Counted from the stretch's first letter, positions 1-9,896 are shown. The stretch is DNA of 64,000 bases from Leifsonia sp. 466MF (GCF_900100265.1 NZ_LT629696.1:1984001-2048000), one strand, 5' to 3'. Numbers and translations: made by a program. Notes: generated from the letters alone by a model not told the origin.

Positions 1-1017
1 GACTTCGAGCTCCGCGCGCCGGTCGTCATCGTCGCCTCCGGCGGGATCGGCGGAAACCACGACCTCGTCCGAGCCGCCTGGCCTGCGCGGCTGGGCGAGC
101 CGCCCGCATCCATGCTCTCCGGAGTGCCGGCCCACGTCGATGGCCGCATGCTGGGGATCGCAGAGACCGCGGGCGCCCACCTGATCAACGGCGACCGGAT
201 GTGGCACTACACCGAGGGCATCCAGAACTGGGACCCGGTGTGGGAGCGGCACGGAATCCGCATCCTGCCCGGCCCGTCATCCCTGTGGCTGGATGCGCAC
301 GGCGACAGACTGCCGTCGCCGTTGTACCCGGGATTCGACACGCTCGGGACGCTGGAGCACCTGCGGCGGACGGGCTCGGACTACAGCTGGTTCGTGCTGA
401 CCCAGAAGATCATCGAGAAGGAGTTCGCACTCTCCGGCAGCGAGCAGAACCCCGACCTGACCGGCAAAGACGTGCGGCTGCTCGCCAAGCGGGTCGCTCC
501 CGGCGCGCCCGGGCCGGTGGAGGCGTTCAAGGAGAAGGGCGCCGACTTCGTGGTCGCCGACACGCTCGACGAACTGCTGGCCGGGATGCAGCGCATCGCC
601 GACGTCCCGCTCGACACCGAGCTGGTCGCACGGCACGTGCACGAGCGCGACCGCCAGCTGGACAACGAGTTCGGCAAGGACCTGCAGCTCGCCGCGATCC
701 GGGCGGCGCGCCGGTACCGGGGCGACAAGCTGATCCGCGTCGCGACGCCGCACAAGCTGCTCGACCCGGCGGCGGGACCCTTGATCGCGGTGAAGCTGCA
801 CATCCTCACACGGAAGAGCCTCGGCGGGATCGAGACGGACCTCGACGGGCGGGTGCTGTCGGCCGACGGCTCGGTCGTCCCGGGCCTCTATGCGGTCGGA
901 GAAGCGAGCGGCTTCGGCGGTGGCGGGATGCACGGCTACCGCGCCCTGGAGGGCACGTTCCTGGGCGGCTGCCTCTTCTCGGGCCGCCAGGCCGGCCGAG
1001 CCGCCGCTCGCGCCTGA
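1..1017 (+). CDS. FAD-binding dehydrogenase, 3-ketosteroid dehydrogenase-like (5' end missing)
   Basis: The frame is open from the first base, so only the C-terminal ~338 residues are present; full family members are about 550 residues. It belongs to the fumarate reductase/3-ketosteroid-delta1-dehydrogenase flavoprotein group annotated in actinobacteria as 'FAD-binding dehydrogenase'. Near the left edge ASGGIGGN is a typical FAD-domain loop, and the C-terminus carries the second FAD-contact segment VPGLYAVGEASGFGGGGMHG followed by the helix ALEGTFLGGCLFSGRQAG. The substrate cannot be told from the sequence. It converges on the next gene across a perfect 31-bp-arm hairpin that probably ends transcription of both. 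Family assignment is strong; the physiological role is open. Confidence 0.85.
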   Translation, partial: DFELRAPVVIVASGGIGGNHDLVRAAWPARLGEPPASMLSGVPAHVDGRMLGIAETAGAHLINGDRMWHYTEGIQNWDPVWERHGIRILPGPSSLWLDAHGDRLPSPLYPGFDTLGTLEHLRRTGSDYSWFVLTQKIIEKEFALSGSEQNPDLTGKDVRLLAKRVAPGAPGPVEAFKEKGADFVVADTLDELLAGMQRIADVPLDTELVARHVHERDRQLDNEFGKDLQLAAIRAARRYRGDKLIRVATPHKLLDPAAGPLIAVKLHILTRKSLGGIETDLDGRVLSADGSVVPGLYAVGEASGFGGGGMHGYRALEGTFLGGCLFSGRQAGRAAARA

Positions 1018-1058
1018 TCCGCGCTCCCGTCCCGTCCCTTCCGTCGCGCGCCCCTCCG

Positions 1059-1132
1059 CCCGCCGTCGAGTCCGCAAACTTTGCACGCTGAAGCCCCGCC
1101 GAGCGTGCAAAGTTTGCGGACTCGACGGCGGG
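1059..1132. repeat. Perfect 31-bp-arm intergenic hairpin (palindrome family, copy 1)
   Basis: Arms at 1059-1089 and 1102-1132 are exact reverse complements around a 12-nt loop (1090-1101). The arm reads from CCCGCCGTCGAGTCCGCAAA inward to TTTGCACGCT. It lies between two convergent genes, 8 nt from the stop of the leftward one, so it could act as a bidirectional terminator, although it lacks a clean U-tract. Related copies occur at 14715, 44846 and 59385 in this window. Confidence 0.85.
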
Positions 1133-1140
1133 GGTGTGGG

Positions 1141-1848
1141 TCAGCGGCGGAGGGTCCAGGCCTGGCGGCGGACGAGGGTGTGGCCGCGGCGCGTGGTGAG
1201 GCGCGTCCAGGGGCCCGTCTCGTAGATGGTGACGGTGTCGTCGTCGCCGACGAAGCCGAGGCTGTCCGCGGCGAATGCGGCGCCCGCCGGGATGTACTCG
1301 AGGTCGTCGATCGGACGGCCCCACACCTCGGCGCGGACACGCTGCACCAACTGCTCGCCTGTGCCGGTCGGAACGGCCTCGGCGACCTCTGCGACTCCCG
1401 CCTTGGCGGTCGACTGCAGAAGCGCGGAGGACGTCTCTCCGACCTTCTGCCAGCCGCCCCGCGGCGGCGAGATGCCCGCCCACGTCACGGTCGAGACCTC
1501 GAGCGGCAGGCGGATCTCAATGGGCTCGGCGGCCCCCTCCGCGCCCGCGCCCTCGGACTCGGCGGCCTCTGCGTTCTCGCGCACCCGCGCGACGCGGTCG
1601 AGCAGCGAGCGGATGGGCACGACGACGTCGAACTCCACGTCCGCGCCCGTCGCGAAGGTCCGCAGGCCCAGCACGGTCGGCGTCTCATCCATCAGCCCGC
1701 GCGGATACAGGATCGCCGTGTAGACGGCCAGCACCCCCGATCCGGCGATCAGGCGCACGGAACCCTCCTCGACGCGGGCGGCCCGCGACAGATAAGTCTG
1801 CAGATCGGCGACGGCGAGGAGATCGACTAGAGAAAACGACTGGCTCAT
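1141..1848 (-). CDS. Conserved hypothetical protein
   Basis: A 235-residue soluble protein that I do not recognise as a named family. It has no signal peptide, membrane segment or known catalytic motif. The sequence looks like a two-part beta-rich protein: residues ~30-100 hold hydrophobic strands, ~95-110 is an Ala/Glu/Gly-rich linker, and ~115-235 is a second hydrophobic half ending in basic residues. Codon use is like its neighbours, so it is probably a genuine gene. The ATG start at 1848 is divergent from the thioesterase gene with only ~40 bp between the starts, implying closely packed promoters. Its stop lies 8 nt from the hairpin at 1059-1132. The function is unknown. Confidence 0.6.
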   Translation of the reverse strand: MSQSFSLVDLLAVADLQTYLSRAARVEEGSVRLIAGSGVLAVYTAILYPRGLMDETPTVLGLRTFATGADVEFDVVVPIRSLLDRVARVRENAEAAESEGAGAEGAAEPIEIRLPLEVSTVTWAGISPPRGGWQKVGETSSALLQSTAKAGVAEVAEAVPTGTGEQLVQRVRAEVWGRPIDDLEYIPAGAAFAADSLGFVGDDDTVTIYETGPWTRLTTRRGHTLVRRQAWTLRR

Positions 1849-1890
1849 CGGATGTCTAAACTACCAACACACCACCGACTTGGAGGCACC

Positions 1891-2766
1891 GTGACCGAGC
1901 CCCTGGCTTCCCTACTGACCGCGCTCGATCTGACCGACACCGGCGCCCGCACCAGTGAGGACATCTTCACGGGCCCGTCGCAGTGGATGCCGCTGGGCCG
2001 CGTGTTCGGCGGCCAGGTGCTCGCCCAGTCGATCATTGCGGCCACCCGGACGGTCGAGGACGACCGCAGCATCCACTCGATGCACGGCTACTTCCTGCGT
2101 CCGGGCGACGTGAACTTCCCGATCACGTTCTCGGTCGACCGCATCCACGACGGCCGTTCGTTCTCCACACGCCGCACCCAGGCGTACCAGAACGGGCTGC
2201 CCATCCTGTCGATGATCGCCTCGTACCAGACGGAGGACGAGGGCATCGAGCACCAGGATGCGATGCCCGAGGGACTCCCGGAGCCGGAGAGCCTGCCGTC
2301 GACCGCCACCTCCCTCGAGGATGTGCGCCATCCCGTCGCGCAGTACTGGGCCAGCCAGCGCCCGTTCGACATGCGGCACGTCACCTCGCCGATCTACCTC
2401 TCGGTGGAGGGCGATCGCGTCGCCCACCAGGCGGTCTGGTTCCGCACGATCGGCGACATGCCCGATGACCCGGGGCTGCATCGGGCCGCGCTGGCGTACG
2501 CGAGCGACTACACGATCATGGAGTCGGTCATGCGCCGGCACGGGATCGCCTGGGCGACCCCGGGGCTCAAGGCCGCGAGCCTCGACCACGCGATGTGGTG
2601 GCACCGACCCGCCCGGGTGGACGAGTGGCTGCTCTACGTGCAGGAGTCCCCCACCGCCGGTGGCGGGCGCGGGCTCTCGCAGGGCCGCATCTTCACCCGG
2701 GACGGAGTCCTGGTGGCGAGCGTCGCTCAGGAGGCGACGATCCGCCTTCCGCGCGCCGACGACTAG
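1891..2766 (+). CDS. tesB: Acyl-CoA thioesterase II
   Basis: A 291-residue double-hotdog thioesterase hydrolysing acyl-CoA to free fatty acid and CoA in the cytoplasm. GGQVLAQS (early) and MHGYFLRPGD are the classic TesB N-domain signatures. The C-terminal half has LDHAMWWHRP and the typical LLYVQESPTAGGGRGLSQGRI segment containing the Ser/Thr-Gln part of the Asp-Thr-Gln catalytic set. I chose GTG 1891 because GGAGG (1882-1886) lies just upstream and the family starts here; an in-frame ATG at 1852 would add 13 residues without a ribosome site. Its stop codon TAG overlaps the stop of the convergent anti-sigma gene in a shared CTAG. Confidence 0.93.
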   Translation: MTEPLASLLTALDLTDTGARTSEDIFTGPSQWMPLGRVFGGQVLAQSIIAATRTVEDDRSIHSMHGYFLRPGDVNFPITFSVDRIHDGRSFSTRRTQAYQNGLPILSMIASYQTEDEGIEHQDAMPEGLPEPESLPSTATSLEDVRHPVAQYWASQRPFDMRHVTSPIYLSVEGDRVAHQAVWFRTIGDMPDDPGLHRAALAYASDYTIMESVMRRHGIAWATPGLKAASLDHAMWWHRPARVDEWLLYVQESPTAGGGRGLSQGRIFTRDGVLVASVAQEATIRLPRADD

Positions 2767-3482
2767 TCGAACGTGCTCCGCAGCAGCACCGTGCCTCCTG
2801 CTGCGCGGATGTCGACCGAAGCGATGTCGGCGATCGGGATGCTCGTGGTCGCGACCGGGGTGGCGACGGTCCCCGCCTCGGCCGTCCACGTCGAGATCTC
2901 GTGCTGCTTGCCGGAGCGGTCGGTGACGACCATCGCGTAGGTCCACGCGCGGTCGCCGTCGTCGCCCCCGAGGTGGGCGTAGCGGCAGTCGGAGTCGATG
3001 CGGGTGCCCCACGGCTCGGCGGTCAGCCGGAGGTCGGCGGTGAGCGGGCTCGGTTCGACCTGCTTCATGACCACGGCTGCGGTGGGCGTGGATGCGGGCT
3101 GCAGGATCGCGGGCAGGGCGAAGGCGGCGAACCCCACCACGATCGCGGCAGCGGCCGCCGACAGCCCGGCGACCAGCCAGCGGGAACGGATGCGGCGCCG
3201 GCGCGCCTGGTGCAGCAGCGACGGGAGCACGTCGGGCCCCGGTCCCCCGGCCTCGGGCCGGTCAGTCGCGCTCGGCGCGGGCAGGGGCTCCTCCAGCAGC
3301 GCTGCGGCCTGCTCGCGCGGGACGCGGCTGAGGATGCCGGGCATGCCCGCCAGCTCGGCGACCGCCTCGGAGCACCGGTCGCATTCGCGCAGGTGCGCCT
3401 CGAAGGCGCGGCGTTCCGTCGGTGAGAGCGCGCCGAGCACGTACGCGGCGTCCCAGGTGGCGAACTCGTCGTGCGTGGTCAT
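2763..3482 (-). CDS. rskA: Anti-sigma-K factor, RskA type
   Basis: A 239-residue membrane anti-sigma factor. The N-terminal cytoplasmic domain has the zinc-binding anti-sigma motif H-x3-C-x2-C in HLRECDRCSE. A long linker leads to one transmembrane helix (WLVAGLSAAAAAIVVGFAAF), and the external C-terminal domain matches the RskA/DUF in which a Gly-rich 'WTYAMVVTDRSGK' beta core recurs. It would hold SigK inactive until proteolysed. The ATG at 3482 overlaps the sigma gene stop as ATGA, so the pair is translationally coupled. Its stop overlaps that of tesB on the other strand. Identification rests on the motif, topology and partner gene. Confidence 0.9.
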   Translation of the reverse strand: MTTHDEFATWDAAYVLGALSPTERRAFEAHLRECDRCSEAVAELAGMPGILSRVPREQAAALLEEPLPAPSATDRPEAGGPGPDVLPSLLHQARRRRIRSRWLVAGLSAAAAAIVVGFAAFALPAILQPASTPTAAVVMKQVEPSPLTADLRLTAEPWGTRIDSDCRYAHLGGDDGDRAWTYAMVVTDRSGKQHEISTWTAEAGTVATPVATTSIPIADIASVDIRAAGGTVLLRSTFD

Positions 3483-3991
3483 CGTTCCGTCACCCCTCTC
3501 TCCTGAAGTGCGAGCCGCAGCGCTCGCAGACCGTAGTGGAGGCGCGACTTGACCGTGCCTTCCGGGATGTCGAGCTCGCGTGCGATCTCGGCGATCGAGC
3601 GTCCGCCGTAGTAGGCGTGCACGATGACCGCGCGATGCTCGACGGACAGCTCCGCCAGCGCGTCCGACACCAGCCAGGCGTCGAGGACGGCGTCCGCCTC
3701 GCTGTCCGGTGCTGGATGTTCCGGCAGCGTGTCCGTGCCGAACTCGTGCCGGTGGGCGGCGCTGCGGCGGCCGTCGATGACGAGGTTGCGGGCCACGGTG
3801 AAGAGCCAGGTGCGCGCGGACTGCTGCGACTGGTCGAGCACGGATGGCTTCCGCCAGGCGCGCAGGAGGGTCTCCTGCACCACGTCGTCGGCCATCGCAC
3901 GGTCGCCGGTGAGGTGCACGACGTACCGCCATACGGCTTGCGCGTGCTGGTCGTGCAGCTCGCGCAGCAGGCGGGCGTCCTCCTCCGGCAT
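3479..3991 (-). CDS. sigK: ECF RNA polymerase sigma factor, SigK-like
   Basis: A 170-residue ECF sigma factor. Region 2 is visible as LHDQHAQAVWRYVVHLTGD followed by MADDVVQETLLRAWRKP (region 2.3/2.4). Region 4.2 is the helix-turn-helix SIAEIARELDIPEGTVKSRL. I start at ATG 3991, which follows GGAGGTGAAC, rather than at two upstream in-frame ATGs that would add 15-46 residues. The downstream anti-sigma gene overlaps it by 4 nt. Upstream, a roughly symmetrical stretch (GGAAC...GTTGAACC, 4039-4052) lies between this gene and the divergent Rieske gene, and could hold an autoregulated ECF promoter. That site is only suggestive. Confidence 0.9.
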   Translation of the reverse strand: MPEEDARLLRELHDQHAQAVWRYVVHLTGDRAMADDVVQETLLRAWRKPSVLDQSQQSARTWLFTVARNLVIDGRRSAAHRHEFGTDTLPEHPAPDSEADAVLDAWLVSDALAELSVEHRAVIVHAYYGGRSIAEIARELDIPEGTVKSRLHYGLRALRLALQERGVTER

Positions 3992-4113
3992 GTTCACCTC
4001 CACCTCGTACACGATGCAGCCGACGGAAAGGTTCATGCGGAACGGTTGAACCGACCGCGCGACCGTCTCGTGATAACCGTAGAAGACGTATCCGCCGAAC
4101 GGGAGGAATCCGC

Positions 4114-4563
4114 ATGAACGACCACGCACCGCTCACCCGCCGCACCCTCGTCACGATCGGCGGGGCTTCCGCCGGCGCGGTCCTGCTCGCCGCCTGCACA
4201 CCCGGCGGCGGACAGGACGCGAACGGATCCGGATCCGGGTCCGGGGACGGCGGCTCGTCCGCGGGCGGCGGAACGGCCGAGGTCTCGCTCGCGTCCATCC
4301 CCGTCGGCGGCGCCGTGTCGGCCACGCTCGCGGGAAAGCCCATCGTGGTGTCGCAGCCGTCCGCCGGTCAGGTGGTGGCGTTCAGCGCCGTCTGCACGCA
4401 TCAGGGGTGCACGGTCGCGCCGCAGGGCAAGGAGTTCGATTGCCCGTGCCACGGCTCGAAGTTCGACGCGACGACCGGTGATGTCCTCAACGGCCCTGCG
4501 CGCGATCCGCTGCCGAAGCTGAAGGCGACCGTGTCGGGCGACTCCGTCACCGTCACCGCGTAG
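4114..4563 (+). CDS. Tat-exported Rieske [2Fe-2S] lipoprotein
   Basis: A 149-residue protein starting at ATG 4114 after GGGAGG. The N-terminus has a twin-arginine motif (RR at residues 9-10), a hydrophobic stretch and a lipobox LLAAC (Cys28), so it should fold with its cluster in the cytoplasm, pass through Tat and be lipid-anchored outside. After a Gly/Ser linker the Rieske fold has Cys94-His96 in CTHQGC and Cys110-His113 in CPCHGS as cluster ligands, with Cys99 and Cys112 able to form the stabilising disulfide. It probably transfers electrons at the membrane face; the partner is unknown. It lies divergent from sigK and 8 nt before a DUF2231 membrane gene. Confidence 0.92.
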   Translation: MNDHAPLTRRTLVTIGGASAGAVLLAACTPGGGQDANGSGSGSGDGGSSAGGGTAEVSLASIPVGGAVSATLAGKPIVVSQPSAGQVVAFSAVCTHQGCTVAPQGKEFDCPCHGSKFDATTGDVLNGPARDPLPKLKATVSGDSVTVTA

Positions 4564-4571
4564 GGCGCGCC

Positions 4572-5093
4572 GTGGAGGTCAACGGACTGCCGCTGCACGT
4601 CCTCCTGGTCCACTTCGTCGTCGTTCTGGTGCCGCTGACGGCGATCGCCGCCCTGCTGGTGCCGATCTGGCCGGCAGCACGCCGACGGCTCGGGATCGTG
4701 GTGCCGCTGCTCGCGCTGGCTGACCTGATCCTGGTCCCCGTGGTCATGGAGGCCGGCGAGTGGCTGCAGGCGCGTCTGCCCGCTACACCGCTGATCCAGC
4801 AGCACGCGGCCCTCGGGCGGATACTCCTGCCGTGGGTGATCGCACTGTTCGCGTTCACCGTCGTGCAGTGGGCGTGGTTCTTCTTCTTTGACCGGCCGGA
4901 CTCGCCGCGTCGGCCGAGCGTGACGGTGCGCCGGATCGCGATCATCGTGCTGACGGTGATCGCGGTCGTGCTGGCCGTCGGAACGGTCGTCGAGGTGATC
5001 GTGATCGGCGAGGCGGGATCTCGGGCGGTGTGGGAGAACTCCTTCAGCCCGAACCCGGTGCAGAGCAACCCGGCACCGACACCGACCCCGTGA
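4572..5093 (+). CDS. DUF2231 family membrane protein
   Basis: A 173-residue integral membrane protein beginning with MEVNGLPLHVLLVHF, the N-terminal signature of DUF2231 proteins, in which His residues precede the first helix. Four hydrophobic segments are visible (about 8-35, 40-60, 85-105 and 125-150), and the C-terminus is a short external Pro/Asn/Thr-rich tail. The GTG start at 4572 lies 8 nt after the Rieske stop, so the two genes are one operon. DUF2231 proteins are often found beside electron-transfer or haem proteins, which would fit pairing with the Rieske lipoprotein, but the molecular role is not known. Confidence 0.85.
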   Translation: MEVNGLPLHVLLVHFVVVLVPLTAIAALLVPIWPAARRRLGIVVPLLALADLILVPVVMEAGEWLQARLPATPLIQQHAALGRILLPWVIALFAFTVVQWAWFFFFDRPDSPRRPSVTVRRIAIIVLTVIAVVLAVGTVVEVIVIGEAGSRAVWENSFSPNPVQSNPAPTPTP

Positions 5094-5112
5094 GCGAGGA
5101 GCGGGGCGTCGT

Positions 5113-5622
5113 CTAGGACCGCTTGGCGAACGCCACCGGCTCGTCGAGGTACGGCGTCCAGGCGTCCCGCTCGCGCTCGTTGATCCGGCGCGGCCGCTGT
5201 GTGGTCGCGTCGACGAGCACGATCGTGGTGGCCGCGCGCGAGAACAACGTCTTCGGCTCCGTGCCCTCCGGCGACCAGACCTCGTAGCAGACCTCGAGGC
5301 TCGCGCCGCCGAGGCGGCCCAACCAGAGCTGCACGTCGAGCGGCTGACGAAGGTAAGGGATGGGCGCCAGGTACTCGATCTCCTGCCGCGCGATCAGCGT
5401 GAGCGTGTCCGCACCCGGACGGCCGTCGAGGACCGCGGTCGACCCGCCTACGGCTTCGCCGCTCCCGGCCGCCGCGCCGTTGGCGTCGCCATCGGAATCG
5501 TCCGTCGCCCAGAACGCCTCGATGCGCGCCTCCTCCAGGAGGCGCAGCATCTCGGCGTTGTTGACGTGGCCGTAGGCGTCGAGGTCGCTCCAGCGGAGCT
5601 TGATCGGGACGTGCAGTCGCAT
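5113..5622 (-). CDS. Acyl-CoA thioesterase, 4-hydroxybenzoyl-CoA thioesterase type
   Basis: A 169-residue single-hotdog protein of the YbgC/FcbC group. LRWSDLDAYGHVNNAEMLRL carries the family active-site Asp (D in SDLDAYGHVN), followed by the hotdog helix with LEEARIEAF. About 30 residues in the middle (Asp/Gly/Ala-rich, ~45-70) are an insertion compared with typical 130-140-residue members. It would cleave a short or aromatic acyl-CoA in the cytoplasm. It is the last gene of a leftward group, 11 bp beyond ettA. The substrate cannot be inferred. Confidence 0.88.
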   Translation of the reverse strand: MRLHVPIKLRWSDLDAYGHVNNAEMLRLLEEARIEAFWATDDSDGDANGAAAGSGEAVGGSTAVLDGRPGADTLTLIARQEIEYLAPIPYLRQPLDVQLWLGRLGGASLEVCYEVWSPEGTEPKTLFSRAATTIVLVDATTQRPRRINERERDAWTPYLDEPVAFAKRS

Positions 5623-5633
5623 GGCCGGCCGAC

Positions 5634-7316
<1,683 letters not shown>

Positions 7317-7375
7317 TCTTCTTCTTCAACTCCCTGTCGTCGGCTTACTGCCGTATTCGAGGATACCGGCCCTGC

Positions 7376-7392
7376 GCCGCCTCCCGGGCGGC
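7376..7392 (-). terminator. Possible terminator hairpin after the DUF6993-like lipoprotein gene
   Basis: GCCGCC (7376-7381) and GGCGGC (7387-7392) pair around a 5-nt loop, 8 nt downstream of the leftward lipoprotein gene and before ettA. There is no U-tract, so termination is uncertain. Confidence 0.35.
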
Positions 7393-7399
7393 TCCGGCC

Positions 7400-7912
7400 C
7401 TACCAGTCGATCGGACGGGTCTGCCCGATAAGGCAGTTCCCGGTGGACAGCACGGGCGTCACCATGCTGGAGTATCCGCCCGCGTCGGCGCCGTTCTGGC
7501 CGATCAGGCAGGTGTCGCCCATCCGCACCGAGAACTGGATCGAGTTCGCCTTGAGCCCGATGGTCGTCGTGTCGACGGTCACCTGCATGTCGGCCTTGGT
7601 GAAACCGGCCTTGACGAGCGCGTCGATGAAGTCACGACCCTGGGCGTTCGGGTTCGCAGCGAGCGTCGCATGGTTCACCGTGTCGAAGTAGGCGAGGTTC
7701 TCCTGCGCCGTGCCGCCCGGCACCAGCCCAGCCGGCGTCGGTGTTGCCGTGCTCGTGGCCGTCGGTGTCGCGGTGGGTGTCACGGACGCCTTGGGCGTGG
7801 AGCCCGTGCACCCGGCGAGGGCGAGCGCAACGGTCAGTCCGGCCACCAGTGTGAGAGCTGACGCGGCGGGCGAACCAGCCCGGCGGACCACGGAAGACGG
7901 CATATCCGGCAT
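7400..7912 (-). CDS. Secreted lipoprotein, DUF6993-like
   Basis: A 170-residue predicted lipoprotein. After a basic N-terminus there is a hydrophobic stretch ending in the lipobox LALAGC. A Thr/Pro/Ala linker (about residues 35-60) follows, then a compact C-terminal domain with Cys residues near MGDTCLIGQ and STGNCLIGQ that could form a disulfide. The overall pattern matches small actinobacterial lipoproteins annotated DUF6993. I place the start at ATG 7912, 1 nt after the ssb stop, because translation coupled to ssb is likely; an ATG 9 nt later is an alternative and an upstream start would run into ssb. The role is unknown. Confidence 0.72.
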   Translation of the reverse strand: MPDMPSSVVRRAGSPAASALTLVAGLTVALALAGCTGSTPKASVTPTATPTATSTATPTPAGLVPGGTAQENLAYFDTVNHATLAANPNAQGRDFIDALVKAGFTKADMQVTVDTTTIGLKANSIQFSVRMGDTCLIGQNGADAGGYSSMVTPVLSTGNCLIGQTRPIDW

Positions 7913-7913
7913 C

Positions 7914-8330
7914 TTAGGGTGCCGCCGCTGGGATTCCCTCGGGAGGTGCCGATACAGGATCACCGTCGGTATCCGCTCCGGCCGCCCGCGTGAACCGCGA
8001 TCGCCCCCAGGTGAGGTCGTGCCCGATCGACTCCGCCTCGATCTCGACCGTCATGCCCTGCTTCTCGCCCGTCCACTCGCGCAGGCACAGCCGCCCGGCG
8101 ACCAGCACGGGATCGCCCTTCGTGATGGACTCCGCGGTGCCCAGAGCGAGACGCCGGAAGGCGCTCACGGTGTACCAGTTGCTGCCGCCGTCCTCCCAGG
8201 AGGACGCCTGGCGGTTGTAGCGGCGGTGCGTGGTGACGAGCCGGAAACTCGTGATCGGCACGCCGCCCTCGGTGACGAGGTGACGGGGCTCGGTGGCGAC
8301 GAAGCCGCGGACGGCCACGGTGTCGGACAT
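7914..8330 (-). CDS. ssb: Single-stranded DNA-binding protein (short paralogue)
   Basis: A 138-residue OB-fold protein. The N-terminus VAVRGFVATEPRH, the strand SFRLVTTHRRYN and SNWYTVSAFRRLA are standard SSB beta-barrel segments, and VLVAGRLCLREWTG is the typical strand-4 region. It lacks the long Gly-rich linker and the acidic DDDIPF-like tip of the main replicative SSB, so it looks like the secondary SSB found in many actinobacteria rather than the essential one beside rpsF/rpsR. The ATG at 8330 follows GGAGAAC. It is followed after 1 nt by the lipoprotein start. Confidence 0.9.
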   Translation of the reverse strand: MSDTVAVRGFVATEPRHLVTEGGVPITSFRLVTTHRRYNRQASSWEDGGSNWYTVSAFRRLALGTAESITKGDPVLVAGRLCLREWTGEKQGMTVEIEAESIGHDLTWGRSRFTRAAGADTDGDPVSAPPEGIPAAAP

Positions 8331-8456
8331 GTTCTCCTCTTCTCTGCGCCCGCTCCTGCGGCGGGCACAACCCCAGCCTCGCCGGTCGCGTGCGTCGGCG
8401 GCCGGGGATCAGCGGATCTGTGGAGAACGGGCGGAACCCGAAAGAGGTGGACGGAT

Positions 8457-8981
8457 TCAGGCCGCCACGTAGTCCGCGTAGGAGGCGCGGATCTTGTTCA
8501 CCTTCGGCAGGGCGACGGCGAGGCAGTACCCCTGGCCCGGGTTCTTCGCGAAGAAGTCCTGGTGGTACTCCTCGGCGCGGTAGAACGGCCCGAGCGGGTC
8601 GATCGTTGTCACGATCCCGCCGTCCCAGTACTCGGCAGCGCGGTCGCGCGCACCCTCGAACAGCTCGCGCTCGTGCTCGCTGTCGTAGAACATCGCCGAG
8701 CGGTACTGGGTCCCGATGTCGTTGCCCTGCCGGTTCAGCTGGCGCGGGTCGTGCAGCGTGAAGAAGACGTCGAGGATGACGCTCGGCGGGATGACCTCGG
8801 GGTCGAACGTGACCGCCACCGCCTCCGCGTGGCCGGTGCGGCCGGTGCACACCTCCTCGTAGGTCGGATCGACGGTCGTCCCGCCGGTGTAGCCGGACAC
8901 GACATCCTGCACGCCGCGGAGCACGCGGTACACGGCATCCAGGCACCAGAAGCATCCGCCTGCCAGCACGAAGGTCTGCAT
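8457..8981 (-). CDS. msrA: Peptide-methionine (S)-S-oxide reductase
   Basis: A 174-residue MsrA that repairs methionine-S-sulfoxide in proteins. The catalytic motif GGCFWC (nucleophilic Cys in GGCFW) is near residue 8. GYTGG, GHAEAV and QYRSAMFY are family hallmarks, and a resolving-type Cys lies near the C-terminus in GQGYCLAV. The ATG at 8981 follows AAAGGGGACCCC; an upstream in-frame start would add 38 arginine-rich residues with no family match. It stands alone between ssb and a divergent membrane-protein gene. The hairpin at 8348-8366 (GCCCGC/GCGGGC) beyond its stop may terminate it. Confidence 0.95.
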   Translation of the reverse strand: MQTFVLAGGCFWCLDAVYRVLRGVQDVVSGYTGGTTVDPTYEEVCTGRTGHAEAVAVTFDPEVIPPSVILDVFFTLHDPRQLNRQGNDIGTQYRSAMFYDSEHERELFEGARDRAAEYWDGGIVTTIDPLGPFYRAEEYHQDFFAKNPGQGYCLAVALPKVNKIRASYADYVAA

Positions 8982-9114
8982 GGGGTCCCCTTTCGATCGT
9001 CGCCTCCATTCTGCCGCGCGGCGCGGACGTCGTGCGCGGCGGACGCCGTGCCCGTTTGACGACACGACGGAAAGGGTCCGCGTCGAGGTGGACAACCGCG
9101 GCTACCATCACGGC

Positions 9115-9825
9115 ATGCAGTGGTGGAATGACTTCGTCGATTGGCTCACGTCGCCGGCCGCGCGCCCGGCGATCTTCTACGCGGCGGTCCTCGCGGTCGC
9201 CGTGATCGTCTCCGGCCTGATCTCCGCATGGATCGCCCGAGGCGCCCTCAAGAGACTCCTCTCCCGCACCGACCGCCAGCAGAAGGCGTCCGCGATCGCC
9301 GCGCTCGTCGACGCCGCGACCGAGGCCTCCGTCTGGAACTCCCTCACCCCTGCCGAGCAGGTGCTCTCCGACCGCGCCGTCGGCCAGGCCGACATCATGG
9401 TCCGGCTGCTCCCGATCAAGACGGCAGGCCTCGCGGCCACCTGGGCGGGCCACCAGCTCGCCGAGATGAAGCGCGCGTCGGCCACCTTCGGCTACCAGCT
9501 CGATCCCGCGATCGCGGAGTTCCGCGACCGCCTGCTCGAGTGGCAGAACAACCCGCGCCGCGCCCGCCGCATCTTCCAGAGCGACCTCGAGCGGTGGCGG
9601 TTCGAGAACACCGACACCGAGCGCTCGCTGATCGCCCAGCAGGATGCCTGGGTCGCCCAGCAGCACCACGAGCAGTACGCCGCACCGGCGACCGCGGCGG
9701 CTCCCGCGACGGCTGCGCCCGCGCGGGACGACACCGCCGAGACGAACCCGTTCGTCCAGGCCGCGGCGGCCGGCGCTCAGCAGCAGGACACGTCGCCTAC
9801 CAGCCGCCTGGGCCAGCCCGTCTGA
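9115..9825 (+). CDS. Membrane-anchored protein of unknown function
   Basis: A 236-residue protein with one N-terminal transmembrane helix (about residues 18-42, IFYAAVLAVAVIVSGLISAW), a basic anchor and a largely helical cytoplasmic domain. The C-terminal ~60 residues are low-complexity Ala/Gln/Thr/Pro. No enzymatic motif is visible. The start is ATG 9115, with TACCAT at 9103-9108 exactly 6 nt upstream and no ribosome site, so the mRNA is probably leaderless; the longer reading from 8980 overlaps msrA. It ends before a strong bidirectional terminator shared with nadE. I do not recognise the family beyond actinobacterial hypothetical proteins. Confidence 0.7.
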   Translation: MQWWNDFVDWLTSPAARPAIFYAAVLAVAVIVSGLISAWIARGALKRLLSRTDRQQKASAIAALVDAATEASVWNSLTPAEQVLSDRAVGQADIMVRLLPIKTAGLAATWAGHQLAEMKRASATFGYQLDPAIAEFRDRLLEWQNNPRRARRIFQSDLERWRFENTDTERSLIAQQDAWVAQQHHEQYAAPATAAAPATAAPARDDTAETNPFVQAAAAGAQQQDTSPTSRLGQPV

Positions 9826-9861
9826 CGACCTCCGCTTCGGCGGCAACGCACTCCACCCGAC

Positions 9862-9896
9862 ACGAAGGGCGCCGGCATCACGCCGGCGCCCTTCGT
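9862..9896. terminator. Bidirectional terminator, 15-bp perfect stem
   Basis: Arms 9862-9876 and 9882-9896 (ACGAAGGGCGCCGGC and its exact complement) surround the loop ATCAC. It separates the convergent genes ending at 9825 and 9912 and carries AAG/CTT ends that give short A/U-rich flanks in both directions. Confidence 0.85.
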
